A stretch of 64,000 bases of DNA from Mortierella alpina (Eukaryota > Mortierellomycota > Mortierellomycetes > Mortierellales > Mortierellaceae). The notes under the pieces were generated by a model that was given only the letters and a program-made list of their open reading frames with translations, searched no databases and was not told the DNA's origin. The position numbers and the translations under genes are program-made. The stretch is taken from the NCBI GenBank assembly GCA_029449245.1, contig JANATF010000002.1, positions 1,550,001 to 1,614,000 of the forward strand, written 5' to 3'. This document shows positions 1-10,934 of this stretch, in pieces. Numbering within the stretch: position 1 is the stretch's first letter; each line of letters opens with the position of its first letter.

Positions 1-3000
1 ACAACCGTTCTAGATGATCAAGGTCTCGATCCCAAGTCACCACTGGCCCTTAGGAGCTTCGTAGGTGAGCCTTCTGTTCTTCAGTTTTTGGAGGAACGCG
101 CACAACTTGAACCCACCTTCAAGAAGCAGCTGCTCGCCTACGTGGAAGCTTCCAAGACCGATACCAAATGGCGCATTGCAGCGGCCAATGCCATCACAAT
201 CCTGGTGCGAGCTGTCGTTCAGTTTAATGGCGCGGACCTGAAGGGTATCCAAATCCCAGGAGCGGACCTCAGCTTTGGCGTCTTTGATTCCGCGCAGCTT
301 CAGAAGGCCGATTTGAGAAAGGTCAAGCTGTCCAATGTCTGGCTCAGCAAGGCCAACCTCAGTCAAGCAAGAATGTCTGGAGTCGAGTTCGGCGAGCTAC
401 CATACTTGAAACAAGACGGCTCTGTATCACGCATTGCTTATTCACCAGACGGGAAAGCGCTCGTGATAGTTCTCAGTCACGGAGGTATCAACCTCTATTC
501 GACTACAACCTGGGAAAAAAATGGGGTGTAGAGAGTGAACTTTGGGTCAACCCGGGTGTCCTATTTTCGCCGAATAGCGATTTGATCGTTTACTTCTACG
601 AGAAAACAAGCTATCAGGCCGCCGACGTCGTTCTAGTTCGTGAGCTCGAGACTGGCAACTGTCGGCGCACTCTGCGGGGACATATGAAGGAAGTCACGGG
701 CATCGCGTACTCGCCGCGAGGCGATTTACATGCATCATGCAGCAGCGACGAGACCATACGTCTGTGGGGCGTTGAGACAGGGACTTGTCGCCGGATCTTG
801 CGTGGCAGTATCATGGAATCAAGTGCGTGAGCTTTTCGCCCAACGGTCATCAAGTTGCATCAGGGGGAGATGAGAATCACTTGGCGCGACTATGGGATGT
901 CGAGACCGGTGAGTCTATCACACTCTCCTTGTTTGACCCAAACGCCGGGAAGAACGTTGTCAAGGACTACATCGCGCGGATCGTATATTCTGCAAATGGC
1001 AGCAGAATTGCGCTTTGTACTTCCAGCATGATTGTGCAGCTGTTGGATACAGAATCTCGAGAGCATATCGGTGACCACCTGTCTGCAGTGGCCAACAGTT
1101 TTGAATTTTCTCCGAGTGGCGATACCTGCGCTGCTATTTATTCCTGCGGCCAAGTTCACATCTGGAGCACCGAAACCGGAAAGCCTCGCCGCGTCTTGGA
1201 AACCAACCACGGGGCTTACTTGGATATGGTCTTCTCCCAGAAAGGCGATCTGATCATCACAGGCGGCGAGGATCAGACTGTGCGAATGTGGGATGTCGAG
1301 ACAGGAGTCTGTCGTGGCTCTCTGAGCGGTCATAGTAGAGGCATTCGGAGTGTCGCTCTTTCCCCGGATGGCCGGCAGATTGCATCCGCTGGTGACGGAG
1401 AGGTATTGCGGTTATGGGCAGTTGAATTAGGGATGGCTCGCACGACTTCAAGTGGTTTTGGCCGGACTGTTTTGAGCGTTGGTCACTCGCCAAAGGGCAA
1501 GAGTATCATATCGGTCAACGGAGGCGGTACAGTGAGTGCATGGAATATGCGGAACGGCGAATGGTCACAATATTCGACTGAGCATGGGGAGAGAGCTTGT
1601 ACCGTAGCACTTTCGCCGTGTGGAGGTCAGGTTGCGTGCGGTACCACTGGCGGCAACATTCAACTAAAGAGACTCGAAAGCGGAGACTACTGCAGCGTGC
1701 TGAGCGACGTCGAACATAGCGACAATGCAGTCAACTGCATCGCATATTCGCCAAATGGTGACCAGATCGCATCTTGCAGTAAGGACAAGTCGGGCAAGAT
1801 TTGGGATGCAGGGTCGGGCGCCTGTCTCTATTTTTTTTCAGGTCATTTGTTTTCAGGTCGTGTGGGGTACAGTTCTCTAAGTATTATGCAAGTTGCGTAC
1901 TCGCCAACGGCGCACCAGTTCGCCTCCACTGTTTCCTATGACAAGACGGTCAGATTGTGGGACGTGGAGATCGGCAGCTGTCGCCTACTTCAAGGGCATT
2001 CCGACTTGATTTCAAGCATTGCGTATTCACTTACAGGAGAGGATATTGCTTCTGTTAGCTACGACAAGACTATACGATTGTGGAATACCACATCTGGAGC
2101 ATGTCGCCTTATTCTGAACGGTCATGACAGTAGTGTTATGCGGGCGCTGTACTCTCCAAATGGATGTGAGATCGTAGCACGCTGTGATAGCCACTGACTT
2201 CGCTTTTGGAACACCGAGACGGGAGATTGCCGCTCATCATTGACCAGCAAATCTGGCAGTAGACTTACGGGCATAGCTTACTCACCAACAGGAGCTGTCA
2301 TCGCCTCCACAGGCTACGACGGTACCGTGGAATTGTGGAATGTGGAATCAGGAGAATGCCAAACAACCCTGCAGAGCAACATTGCCGTTGAGGAGGAAAA
2401 CAACACGCAGAGGAAATGCTACGACGCAGTAAATGAGACATCTTGCAGTAAATGTTTGGACACCGCCCAGTCCCCAGTACAAGTTAGCTGCGAATACACA
2501 GGCTCCGCCTTCACGCAAGCTCAGGAACAAAAACACCGCGATCCAGTAACCTATATCTGTTTTTCACCGAGAGGTGATCTGGTGGCTACTTATGGTCACA
2601 GGGTTGAGGTAGTATTATGGGACGTCCTGACCGGGAAGTATCGCCGAACTTTCCATGCCGGGAAGCATCACCGAACTTTCCATGCCGTCAAGGGCTGCAG
2701 TGCGAAGCCAGTCTTTTCGCCAAATGGATCGCGCATTGTGTACTCTCATAGCGAAACTGCGGCATCAGTGTGCGATGTCGATACTGGAATCTGCTTGCTC
2801 TCTCTGGACCATGAAGACGTGGTCGTAGAACTAGTATACAGTACTCGCCGAAGGGGGATCTAATAGCGTCCGGCACTCGCGACAATACCGTAAAGCTATG
2901 GGATGCAGAATCAGGAGTCTGCCTGCACTCGCTTTATGGCCATATATATAGAATCCGAGACCTCGCATTTTCTCCAAAGGGTGATCGAATCATCTCTGGG

Positions 3001-3832
3001 GATGAAGCTAGTACTATCAGCCTCTGGGACACCACATCTGGAACTCTGAGCCGCCATTTTGGAGGTCATACCCAGGAAGTTAACTGCGTTGCATTTTCTC
3101 CAAATGGACGCCTAGTCGCATCTGGTAGCAAGGATCAGACTGTTTGGCTTTGGGATCTAGATACTGCATCATCCTCCGCATGCTCATGGGGCACACTGGC
3201 AGCGTGATGTGCGTGACATTTTCTCCAGCAGGCAACCATATCGCATCCGGCAGCGCAGACAAGTCAATCCGATTGTGGGATATCAAAACAGGAACCTGCC
3301 TCACTAGGACGACTGAGGGTATGGGAGAGATCTTGTGTTTAGCATTCTCCCCTGATGGAGGATGGGTCGCCGCGGGCAGCAGTGGAATGTCGGTGTGGCT
3401 GTGGGATATCACCTCTGATCAGACACCATGGGCGGTCATCGAAGGCGGTTATGAAAACGTCACGAGCATTGCATGGGGAGCAGCAGACAACACCAGCTAC
3501 TTGATCACTGGATGCTCCGATACGTCGGTTCGCGTGTGGCGGATCACTCAAGAGGATGGTAAACCGCGCATTGCCACGTTACACTGGAGTTCTTCACACA
3601 GGGCTCTCTTCGTTGCGAATTGCAATTTACAAGGAGTTGAAGGATTGTCTGAGGTGAATAAGCGGCTTTAATGCAGCGAAAGGCCTCAGAAGAGCCGGAG
3701 CCACCAATGGCCTTCGACAACGCTACCACAGTAGCGCTTGCAGCATCAAAACTCCTGCAATTGGACAAGACAAAAATGGACTCGTCGACATTTTCTTCCC
3801 CTGCTCCACAGCGTGTCGCTTTGGAGGAGTAG
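1..3832 (+). pseudogene. Pentapeptide/WD40-repeat protein, 3' part, multiply disrupted
   Basis: The open frame enters from the left edge, so the N-terminus is missing. The first ~140 codons carry pentapeptide-type A(D/N)Lxx repeats (for example GADLKGIQIPGADLS). They are followed by about 23 WD40 blades of the form xxAYSPxGxxIASxxxDxTIRLWDxxTGxC. In Mortierella-like fungi such tails usually sit behind a NACHT/P-loop NTPase (NLR-like) domain; that is family knowledge, since the NTPase is outside the window. The frame is broken repeatedly. There is a -1 shift in an A7 run near 515, a shift near 812, an in-frame TGA at 2195-2197, and shifts near 2832 (an extra AG or AGTAC), 3166 and 3666. Reading through all of them restores continuous WD40 sequence, and the last shift restores a Ser/Pro-rich tail ending with TAG at 3830-3832. 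It is most simply a decaying gene. Clustered sequencing errors are an alternative. Confidence 0.85.
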
Positions 3833-4134
3833 CTCGTTTGTGCTGCCACTAAGCTCAACCGGTCAAGCACCCCGCAGTGAATAAACGACGATATTGATAT
3901 TGGTAACGCACCAGATTGTATGAAGCACATTATGCGAGAAAACATCGGATGATTATTAGGCTGGCGTATTCTAATGCACAGCTTCCGTTTCTTTTTTTTT
4001 TTCGTTTTGATACAATGGTGAACAGAAGATGCAGAAAAAAGTAATGACTAGAACGATGAAAAGCAAACAAAAAAAACAAATAGAAAAGCACGGTATGAAA
4101 ATGAAACAGCGTCTATGCAGGGTCCTCCCTTTTT

Positions 4135-7063
4135 TTACGCAGCCATGGCAGCAGTCGTGGGATCATTGTAGGTGCCGGTCTTTTTCTCGGCATCGACCTG
4201 AGCCTGGATCTTGTCCAGCATCAACTTGACCATGTTTTGCAAACCATACTGCTCCTTCCAACCGAAATCCCGACGTGCCATCGAATCATCCAGCGAACCA
4301 GGCCAAGAGTCTGCAATGACCTGACGGAAATCGGGATTCTTGGGGTCGGGGTATGAGATAGTAAAGTCGGGCAGGTGCTTGCGGATCTCTGCTGCCAACT
4401 CCTCAGGTGTGAACGACACTGCTGCGATGTTGTAAACTGTCTGGGGCAAAGGTGTTGGGTGCGTCAAGTGGTCGACTGTACCCTTGATGCAGTCTGAAAG
4501 ATACATCATGGGCAGGCGGGTGTCCTTGGACAGGAAGCAGTCGTAATGGCCGTGGCGAATCGCATGGTGGAAAATGTCGACGGCGTAGTCGGTGGTACCG
4601 CCACCAGGAGGGGTATCAGCACTGAGAATGCCGGGATAGCGAGCAGACCGGAAATCAACGCCAAACTTCTCACGGTAGTACTATTAATGTCATATCATTC
4701 GGAGAATTCAGTTAGCACATCGAAAATGCATGGTTGACAGTTGAACTAGGTAAAGGAATTGTCATCCATCCATACCTCGCCGAGAAGCTCCATGTGCAAC
4801 TTGGTGATACCGTAGATAGTGTTGGGCCGCATGATCGTGAGATCAGGTGTGTTGACCTTGGGCGTTGTGGGGCCGAATGCACCGATGGTGGAGGGTGAGT
4901 ACAGTCGCAGACGGTGAACCTTAGCGAGCTCGAGCACGTTTTGGAAGCCAGTCATGTTGACGCTCAGCGCCAGTTGAGGGTTCTTCTCGGCAACGGCGGA
5001 AAGCAGGGCCGAGTAATGCACAACCCAGTCTAACAGGATCAAAAAGATTGAATTAGGTTAGAGAACAGGTCCTGCAGCATGATACAGATGCGATTTCGGC
5101 CATGCCGAATAGTGCTCTTGCGAGGAGCCGGGAGCCGGTCTAGATTCCTCCCTCTACAAAAATGTCCTCGAAAGGTGTGCTTCTCTCTCTGTGGAGATTA
5201 AACTTGTGCGGCAAGGGAGCATGCAAAGGAATGAACGAGGCGCACAGAACAGAAAGAAAAGGCAGAGAAGCAAAAGCGGAGCGCAAAAAAGTAAACGCAA
5301 GAGAGCTGCAAAAGTAGGGGGGCCGTGGTAAAGTATGCAAAAAATTCCCAGGATGGCCCTCTCTCTCTCTCTCCACCTTTTGCCGCCCCTGTCCTTAAGG
5401 TTCTGACAAACTTTACTCCAAACTTGGTGGGGAAAAAGTTTTCTTTGTGTTTGCCGCCACATATGAGGCAACTGCGTGTTCAATTGTTCCTCCGCCAACT
5501 TTGCTCACTCCCTCGTCCACGCCAGCATTTTTTTTCATGCTCGTCCTAAACAGACACTAAGATGGGACTAGGCACTTACCAATACGCCAGTCAACAACGA
5601 TCCGCTCGAGCATCGAATAGTTCATGACATCGGCATAAACGAAGGGACCGGTGGCCATGAACTCATCAGGAGCCTTGCGGATATCGGAAGCGACCACGTT
5701 CTCATTGCCGTACATGCTCCTACAAAATATGCGCAGTAGAGATCAACGATCCAGTTAGCAAAATGCGGAGTTGGGGTCAGGAGGTGGTGGCGTGCATGTA
5801 TCATGCAAAGCCAAGAAAGAACAGAGCACACTGCCATGTGGTCAGGCAGCGATGGTGAAAGTGTGCCAAAAGTACGAAACAAGAAGGGGAGGTATTCAAC
5901 TGTAGCAACAAAGCGGAGGACGAAAGCAACAGCAGAGCGCCAGACAATAGCAACAATAGAGCGAGATGGGAGAAAGAGAGATGGCAGAATTTCCGAGAGA
6001 TATTCTGCCATTTGCCTCTCCATTCCGATCGCTTTGCTAGCGTCTATCATTGCCACCTCCATCAGAAGATGATGGGCATCCTCTTTGCCATTCCTTGCCC
6101 GACTCTTTCCTGATGAAAGCCGCCTTTGTGCAGTGTCTGACCCATCTTGTTCTTCTTCCTTTTGATGAGAACCCTGAAAGAGTCGGTCGTGAAAAAATAA
6201 ACAGAGTTCTCGTATTGGTCTCGCAGCTGGAGTGTTGGGTGCCTCCCGCCTTTTGCTGCCCCTTTTTCTTCTTGCCATTCTTCCAAGGCACAACCCAAAT
6301 AAATGTGGGAAGAAACACGCTCAGTGGCCCAAAAAAAAAAAGGATCCAAGGGGGCCGTGGGAGGACCTCTGTGCTGCTGTCGAAGTGTATTTTGTGCTGT
6401 TGGGGGTACTCGTCCACAGGTACAAGTCGCCGTTGTGTGACCACGAAACAGCTGCCAAACACCTGAGAGGCACAAAGACCGCCCACATGGATAGAAAAAA
6501 TACAATGAAGGGTTTACTGCAAGAAGGCGGGAGTTGCATGATCCTTGTTCCCAGTTCTTACCGGAGCTCCTTGACCAATCCAGAACCGAGCTGACCCAGA
6601 GAACCTGCAATGAGAAGGAGGCAAAACGACATGATCTTTTGTTAGTTTCCTCGTTGCACAGCCGCCACACAGGAAAGACAAAAAAGTAGTATGCCAAGAT
6701 CGACAGCGACCTTGCAACGACAAAATGTGGGGTAGAATGACAAGGCGCAGCTGTTGTCATCCTGACCACGAGGGAGAACGAAGAAAGAGGTGCTCATGTG
6801 CACAACGTTACACTGCCCATACCAGTAACGAGGACTCTTGGGTGACGCACAGCACCAGGTGCGAGTGGCGAGTGCTGAGGAGGCGGTGGTGGAGACATGG
6901 ACTGTGTCGAAATGGAGAACAGTCTGGTTGTGGCAGAGGCCGCGGCGGCATTCCTGTACCGGGCCATGAACGAAGTTGCGGCTGTGGTTGAGGACTTGCT
7001 GAGGGGCTGTCTGAGGATGCGGGCGGCTGGGGCCACGAGCGATGAAGTTGCTGTCCGGAACAT
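4135..7063 (-). CDS. TDH: L-threonine 3-dehydrogenase, mitochondrial (short-chain type)
   Basis: It oxidises L-threonine with NAD+ to 2-amino-3-ketobutyrate, which is then cleaved to glycine and acetyl-CoA in mitochondria. Exons, in order of transcription: 7063-6823, 6604-6562, 5719-5580, 5029-4776, 4680-4135, giving 407 aa. All four introns are GT-AG with matching phases. Residues 1-53 are rich in Arg, Ser and Ala, as in a mitochondrial presequence. The NAD-binding loop TGSLGQLGSG is at 80-89, split by an intron, and the YxxxK catalytic pair is Y214/K218 (IYGITK). The motifs HYSALLSA, PSTIGAFGP and LPMMYLSDC, and the C-terminal SFTPEELA and IADSWP, follow animal TDH closely. Introns 2 and 3 (842 and 550 nt) are long for this window. 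The main alternative is another NAD-dependent epimerase/dehydratase, which these motifs make unlikely. Confidence 0.93.
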
Positions 7064-7197
7064 TACGTACTATGCTATGCTGGTGTATGAAGGCGAGGGG
7101 GGAATGGAGCACGGGGAGGGGGAGGGGGAGGGGGGTATTCTGGATGCAGAGGGCGATGTGGGAAAACAGAGCGAGGAAGGAGGGAGAAGGCAACGAC

Positions 7198-7206
7198 TAT
7201 TTATAA
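7198..7206 (-). promoter_or_regulatory. TATA-like element upstream of TDH
   Basis: On the minus strand the sequence TTATAAATA lies about 135 bp upstream of the TDH start codon at 7063. It is the only strong TATA match in that stretch. Promoter function is inferred from sequence and position. Confidence 0.4.
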
Positions 7207-8512
7207 GGGCGTGCACTCTGCAAAACCCCTCCTCGTCTCAGCAATAAATGTACTCGCTGTCGAGTGAGCGTGGAAAAAAAAATCTTTCGTTCCTTCTGCC
7301 GGTAAGACCTCTGTAGAGTGAAATACTGGCTTGGGGCCTCTTGATTGTCGCCTGCGGCTGTTAGACGGGTTTAAGTCAGTCGTGCGGCTTTTGAGTAGAA
7401 CTCTAAGAATACGTATGTTGGTACCTCTGCTTTCCATCTTTTAGTAATACCTCTCGCAGTTGGACAATTAGAACAGTTTTTAGTAATCGCCTGTTGCGGC
7501 TGGCCTTGAAATCGGAGAAAAGAACAGCGTCTTTCTTTTCCTTCTTTTCTGTTTTGTTGCACCGACTCATTGTAGTCTGCGCTTGTACCCTCGTTGATTT
7601 CCGGTAAGCTGATTGGCATAGGGTGCAGCCGGGCTGCGTCCAATAATACCCTATGACCCAACGTTGGTGCCTGGATCCAGTTCTTATCAATCATGACGAG
7701 GAGCAATTGCACTTGCAGTCTACTCCAAAGGCTTATCAATGGCGCACCTTACTGTACTTCCCCTTCCTCCTTCCCCCCTCATCGGGTCACCGTGAATGAC
7801 CCTCAATGACTCGTGCAGCACTGTTCTGTACTTTCTTGCCATTTCAGCCCAGCGAACTAGGTGAATGAAAGCCTACCTTGAATCAGACAGTCCAGCACAT
7901 TCAATCAGCAGTGCCTCCTTCACACTACCGCCACGTTGTCCATTCAGACTAAAAGGCCGTTTTGACAGTGCTGCCCCGTGGTTACGTATTGCTAATTGTC
8001 GATCTGCTTTTCGGATTGCGTGGCCATCAATGACCTTTACATCAAATCATTGCCAACGTCTGCGCTGATGAATAAAGGTATCACCCGTTTACCCCGTACC
8101 AGTTCTGCCGCCGGTCGATTGCGCTCTAACTTGTAAATTGGTTACCGAGGGTCGGACCTTTACCTGGTTGCTTTATGTTGGCGTTGTCGTAATACAGTAC
8201 GTATTTGGCCGACAGGGTAACCTGTATCAGCCCCAAACAAGCATCTCCTCCGATCCCTCATCCCTCATCCCTTGCCACTACTTCACATTAACCTTGCCTT
8301 TTGCCGTACACTGGACAGTAAGGGATCTAATGAGTCACCTCCAAGGGTGTCTTCATTCATCCTTCAATGCTCTAGTTTGGAACACAGCTCCATCTCTCCT
8401 TTCCTTGTTCCGCAGAACATAAAAATGGTATACTAGCTTAGCGCCGAACGTCAAACTTTAGTTAATCATCTCAATGGCCGTTTTACTTTCTATTTATTTT
8501 TCTATGTGTTGC
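7207..8512. other. Intergenic region without a supported gene
   Basis: This stretch lies between the TDH upstream region and the 3' end of the aspartic protease. A minus-strand frame of 122 codons (7371-7739) is open, but it has no recognisable domain and no plausible splice partners. I see no RNA gene or clear repeat here. Confidence 0.5.
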
Positions 8513-10645
8513 TCACTTGGTCCTCCCGTCCTCAGTCGTACCACCAACATTAAAGCTAACCTCCCAACCCGTCTTCATCGCCACGCGTGCCTTTGCTTTC
8601 GAGGCATCGCTACTCCTAGGCGCAAATTTCAAAGGCGCAAACCCCACCTGCTTGTTCTCTTGATCAAACACCACATAGTTGTTCTTGATGAACAGATCCC
8701 CCAAAATGATAAACCCACCCTCGCTGGCCTGAATCCCCGAGAAGCATTGCTGCGGATGACCCTGATGACCAGAGTTCGTAGCGTTGCCCTCACCCTCCTC
8801 GCTCTCCAGTGAAGCGACTTGCTCGTCATCCAAGATATCTTCCATGTCATCATCCACGCCCACCAAGTTGGTACTTTCCACAGGTTCGCGAACAAGGTCC
8901 TCGAACGGGATACCAAACCGATGGCCTGAAATCTCAAACTCGACTTTTCCGTTGGGCTGCGAGGTCGCGAGGTCGCAAGGCACAGCCCAGCTTTGTCCGC
9001 CATAGAGCTTAGCACCTGGAATGAGCTCATGAATCAAAGACGAGAGTTGCCAGGGGACGATCAAGAGTGTCGTGCCAGTGTCGACCACCCCTGACAAGTT
9101 GAGGGCCGTTGCCTCTGATGCCTTGTCCTGTCCTTGCTTCTGTTGTTCTTGTCCATGGGCCTTTGGCTTCTGATCCTGATCCTGGGCCTGCTGCTGCTTC
9201 TTTGTCTGTCTCTGCACCTTCTTTTCTCGTCTCTGGGTCCTCTTTTGTGCGTTTCCACCCTTGGTCCCCCCATTCGCCTCTTGATGGCGCTGGTTCTTGT
9301 GACCTATCTTTGAACGGAGTTGACTACCGTACGCGACTCGCTGGTCCTTGACATAGATATTCTCGATATTGATCTCCCAATACCTGGGCCGGATCAACGG
9401 CGAATACACAATCTCATGCCCGTCCTCAATCCGATCCAGATCGATCCCGCCAAAGATCACCTCCCCACCACCACCATCCACACTCGCGCCATGGGTGGCC
9501 TTTCCCAGATAGAAACTAAACACCCCACGATCCACCATACGTTGATCCATCATGTTTTCAAAGACGGACTTTGTAGGCGCTGTCGTTGTCCCTCTGGACG
9601 ATGAAATAGCAGCGAACGACAAGCCCATGATCCCTTCTACCACATCATCAAAGTTGGCACTCTCACTCGTGACCAGCGCGATCTGTTGGTTTTGGACCCT
9701 CAACTTGTCAATGGTGATCATGTCCTGTCCCAGGTACCCTTCTGCATGGCTGAGATCGCCATAGGTAATATGCCAGTCACCTTGGCTCGATTTCAAGTTG
9801 AGATTGTTTGAGGAGGATGAGGATTGGCCGCTGTTGTTGTTGTTGTTGCTGATTTGACTGGAATTGTCGCTCATCCTGGACCCAGTCTCGCCATAGCGGT
9901 GAAAAGTGGTCGAGATTGTAGGATCGAAACGATTCATGCCAGAGCATGAACCGCACTCCTTGGAGGAGAGGATGAACCTGGAGGAGCCGGTATCAAAGTC
10001 GACCTTATCCAGGGTTATGTAGAAGAATAAAAGCATATAGATTGAGATACTTTGGAGCCAACAATCAGTTTTACACAAAACTAAAGAATGCACCTCTGTA
10101 CCTTGAATGCCTGTGGAGGACTTCCCACCATCACAGTTCCATAGTACTAGATGTCATGGAACATTAACAAATGAATGCGATATTTGAGTATCAAGTAGAA
10201 AAGACAGAAGGCTTAAAAAAAGTGTCAGCGTTACGGGCAGCTGGCGTACCTCGCGATCAAAATCGTAGTTGGCCAAAGGGACACGCCCCGTCTGTTCGTT
10301 CTCGCCTTCTGCATATGTCACCCGGCCTCGCTGCACGCCTTTGGGTCCTCCTCTATGGGCTGACATGCCATACTTGTGCAGTGCATGTGCCCATCGTCCT
10401 AGAGTCGATGGACGATGAGATCTATGGACTGTTGTGATGGGAACTCTTTTTGAAACATTCACCATTGAGCATTGCTCTATTTGGGTCAGTCGAGGAAATA
10501 CCAGTAACGGCGGGATTTGAAGGTTTTCGAACGCTACATGATTGTGGTTTTACTTGATCAATTCCTTGGGTGTGGTGAGGGCATTGCCGGCATTGGCTGC
10601 CAGGCACAACAGGAGCACACTGGATATACAAAGACTGAGTTTCAT
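8513..10645 (-). CDS. Secreted pepsin-like aspartic protease (family A1)
   Basis: An acid endopeptidase made for secretion. Exons, in order of transcription: 10645-10554, 10445-10250, 10146-10102, 10003-8513, giving 607 aa. Exon 1 starts MKLSLCISSVLLCLAANAGN, a typical signal peptide. A likely propeptide follows, then the classic mature entry NYDFDRE-YYGTVMVGSPPQ, read across an intron. The first catalytic motif is FDTGSS (D115) and the second VVDTGTT (D419), each the aspartate of one pepsin lobe. Two low-complexity insertions are unusual: a Ser/Asn stretch at about 160-180, and about 70 residues rich in Lys, Gln and Arg (about 342-410) just before the second active-site motif. The second active site is followed by a Gly/Ser/Asp-rich, acidic loop. 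The donor and acceptor of the first intron were chosen because they join the signal peptide to the propeptide in frame (ELI-K-VPITT). Confidence 0.92.
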
Positions 10646-10714
10646 CCGCGCAGTAAAAAGAGGGTATAGGAGATGGTGCCTCGAGTAGGGGGGCGAAGTG
10701 AGGAAGAGCCAACT

Positions 10715-10722
10715 TTTTTATA
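10715..10722 (-). promoter_or_regulatory. TATA-like element upstream of the aspartic protease
   Basis: On the minus strand the sequence TATAAAAA lies about 70 bp upstream of the protease ATG at 10645. This is a plausible core promoter distance. The call rests on motif and position only. Confidence 0.45.
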
Positions 10723-10934
10723 TTCACTCTGCTGTCAATGACATTTCGAAGATCGATATGCAATCGAGATATTCTCTATTCTTTGTAGAACCGAGCTAAG
10801 CGTCGATGATCTCAACGGGCATGTTAACCGTCGTTTCATAAATTTGAAAGCATGACATACAAAAGCCCAACGTCCGTTCCATTGTCAGCCAGAAGTGCAA
10901 ACCAAATCTGCTATTTTATTTTTATTTTTTGGAC

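Noticed and set aside
7371-7739. Minus-strand 122-codon frame between TDH and the protease
   Set aside because: No family resemblance, and no splice sites that extend it. A second overlapping frame is equally open.
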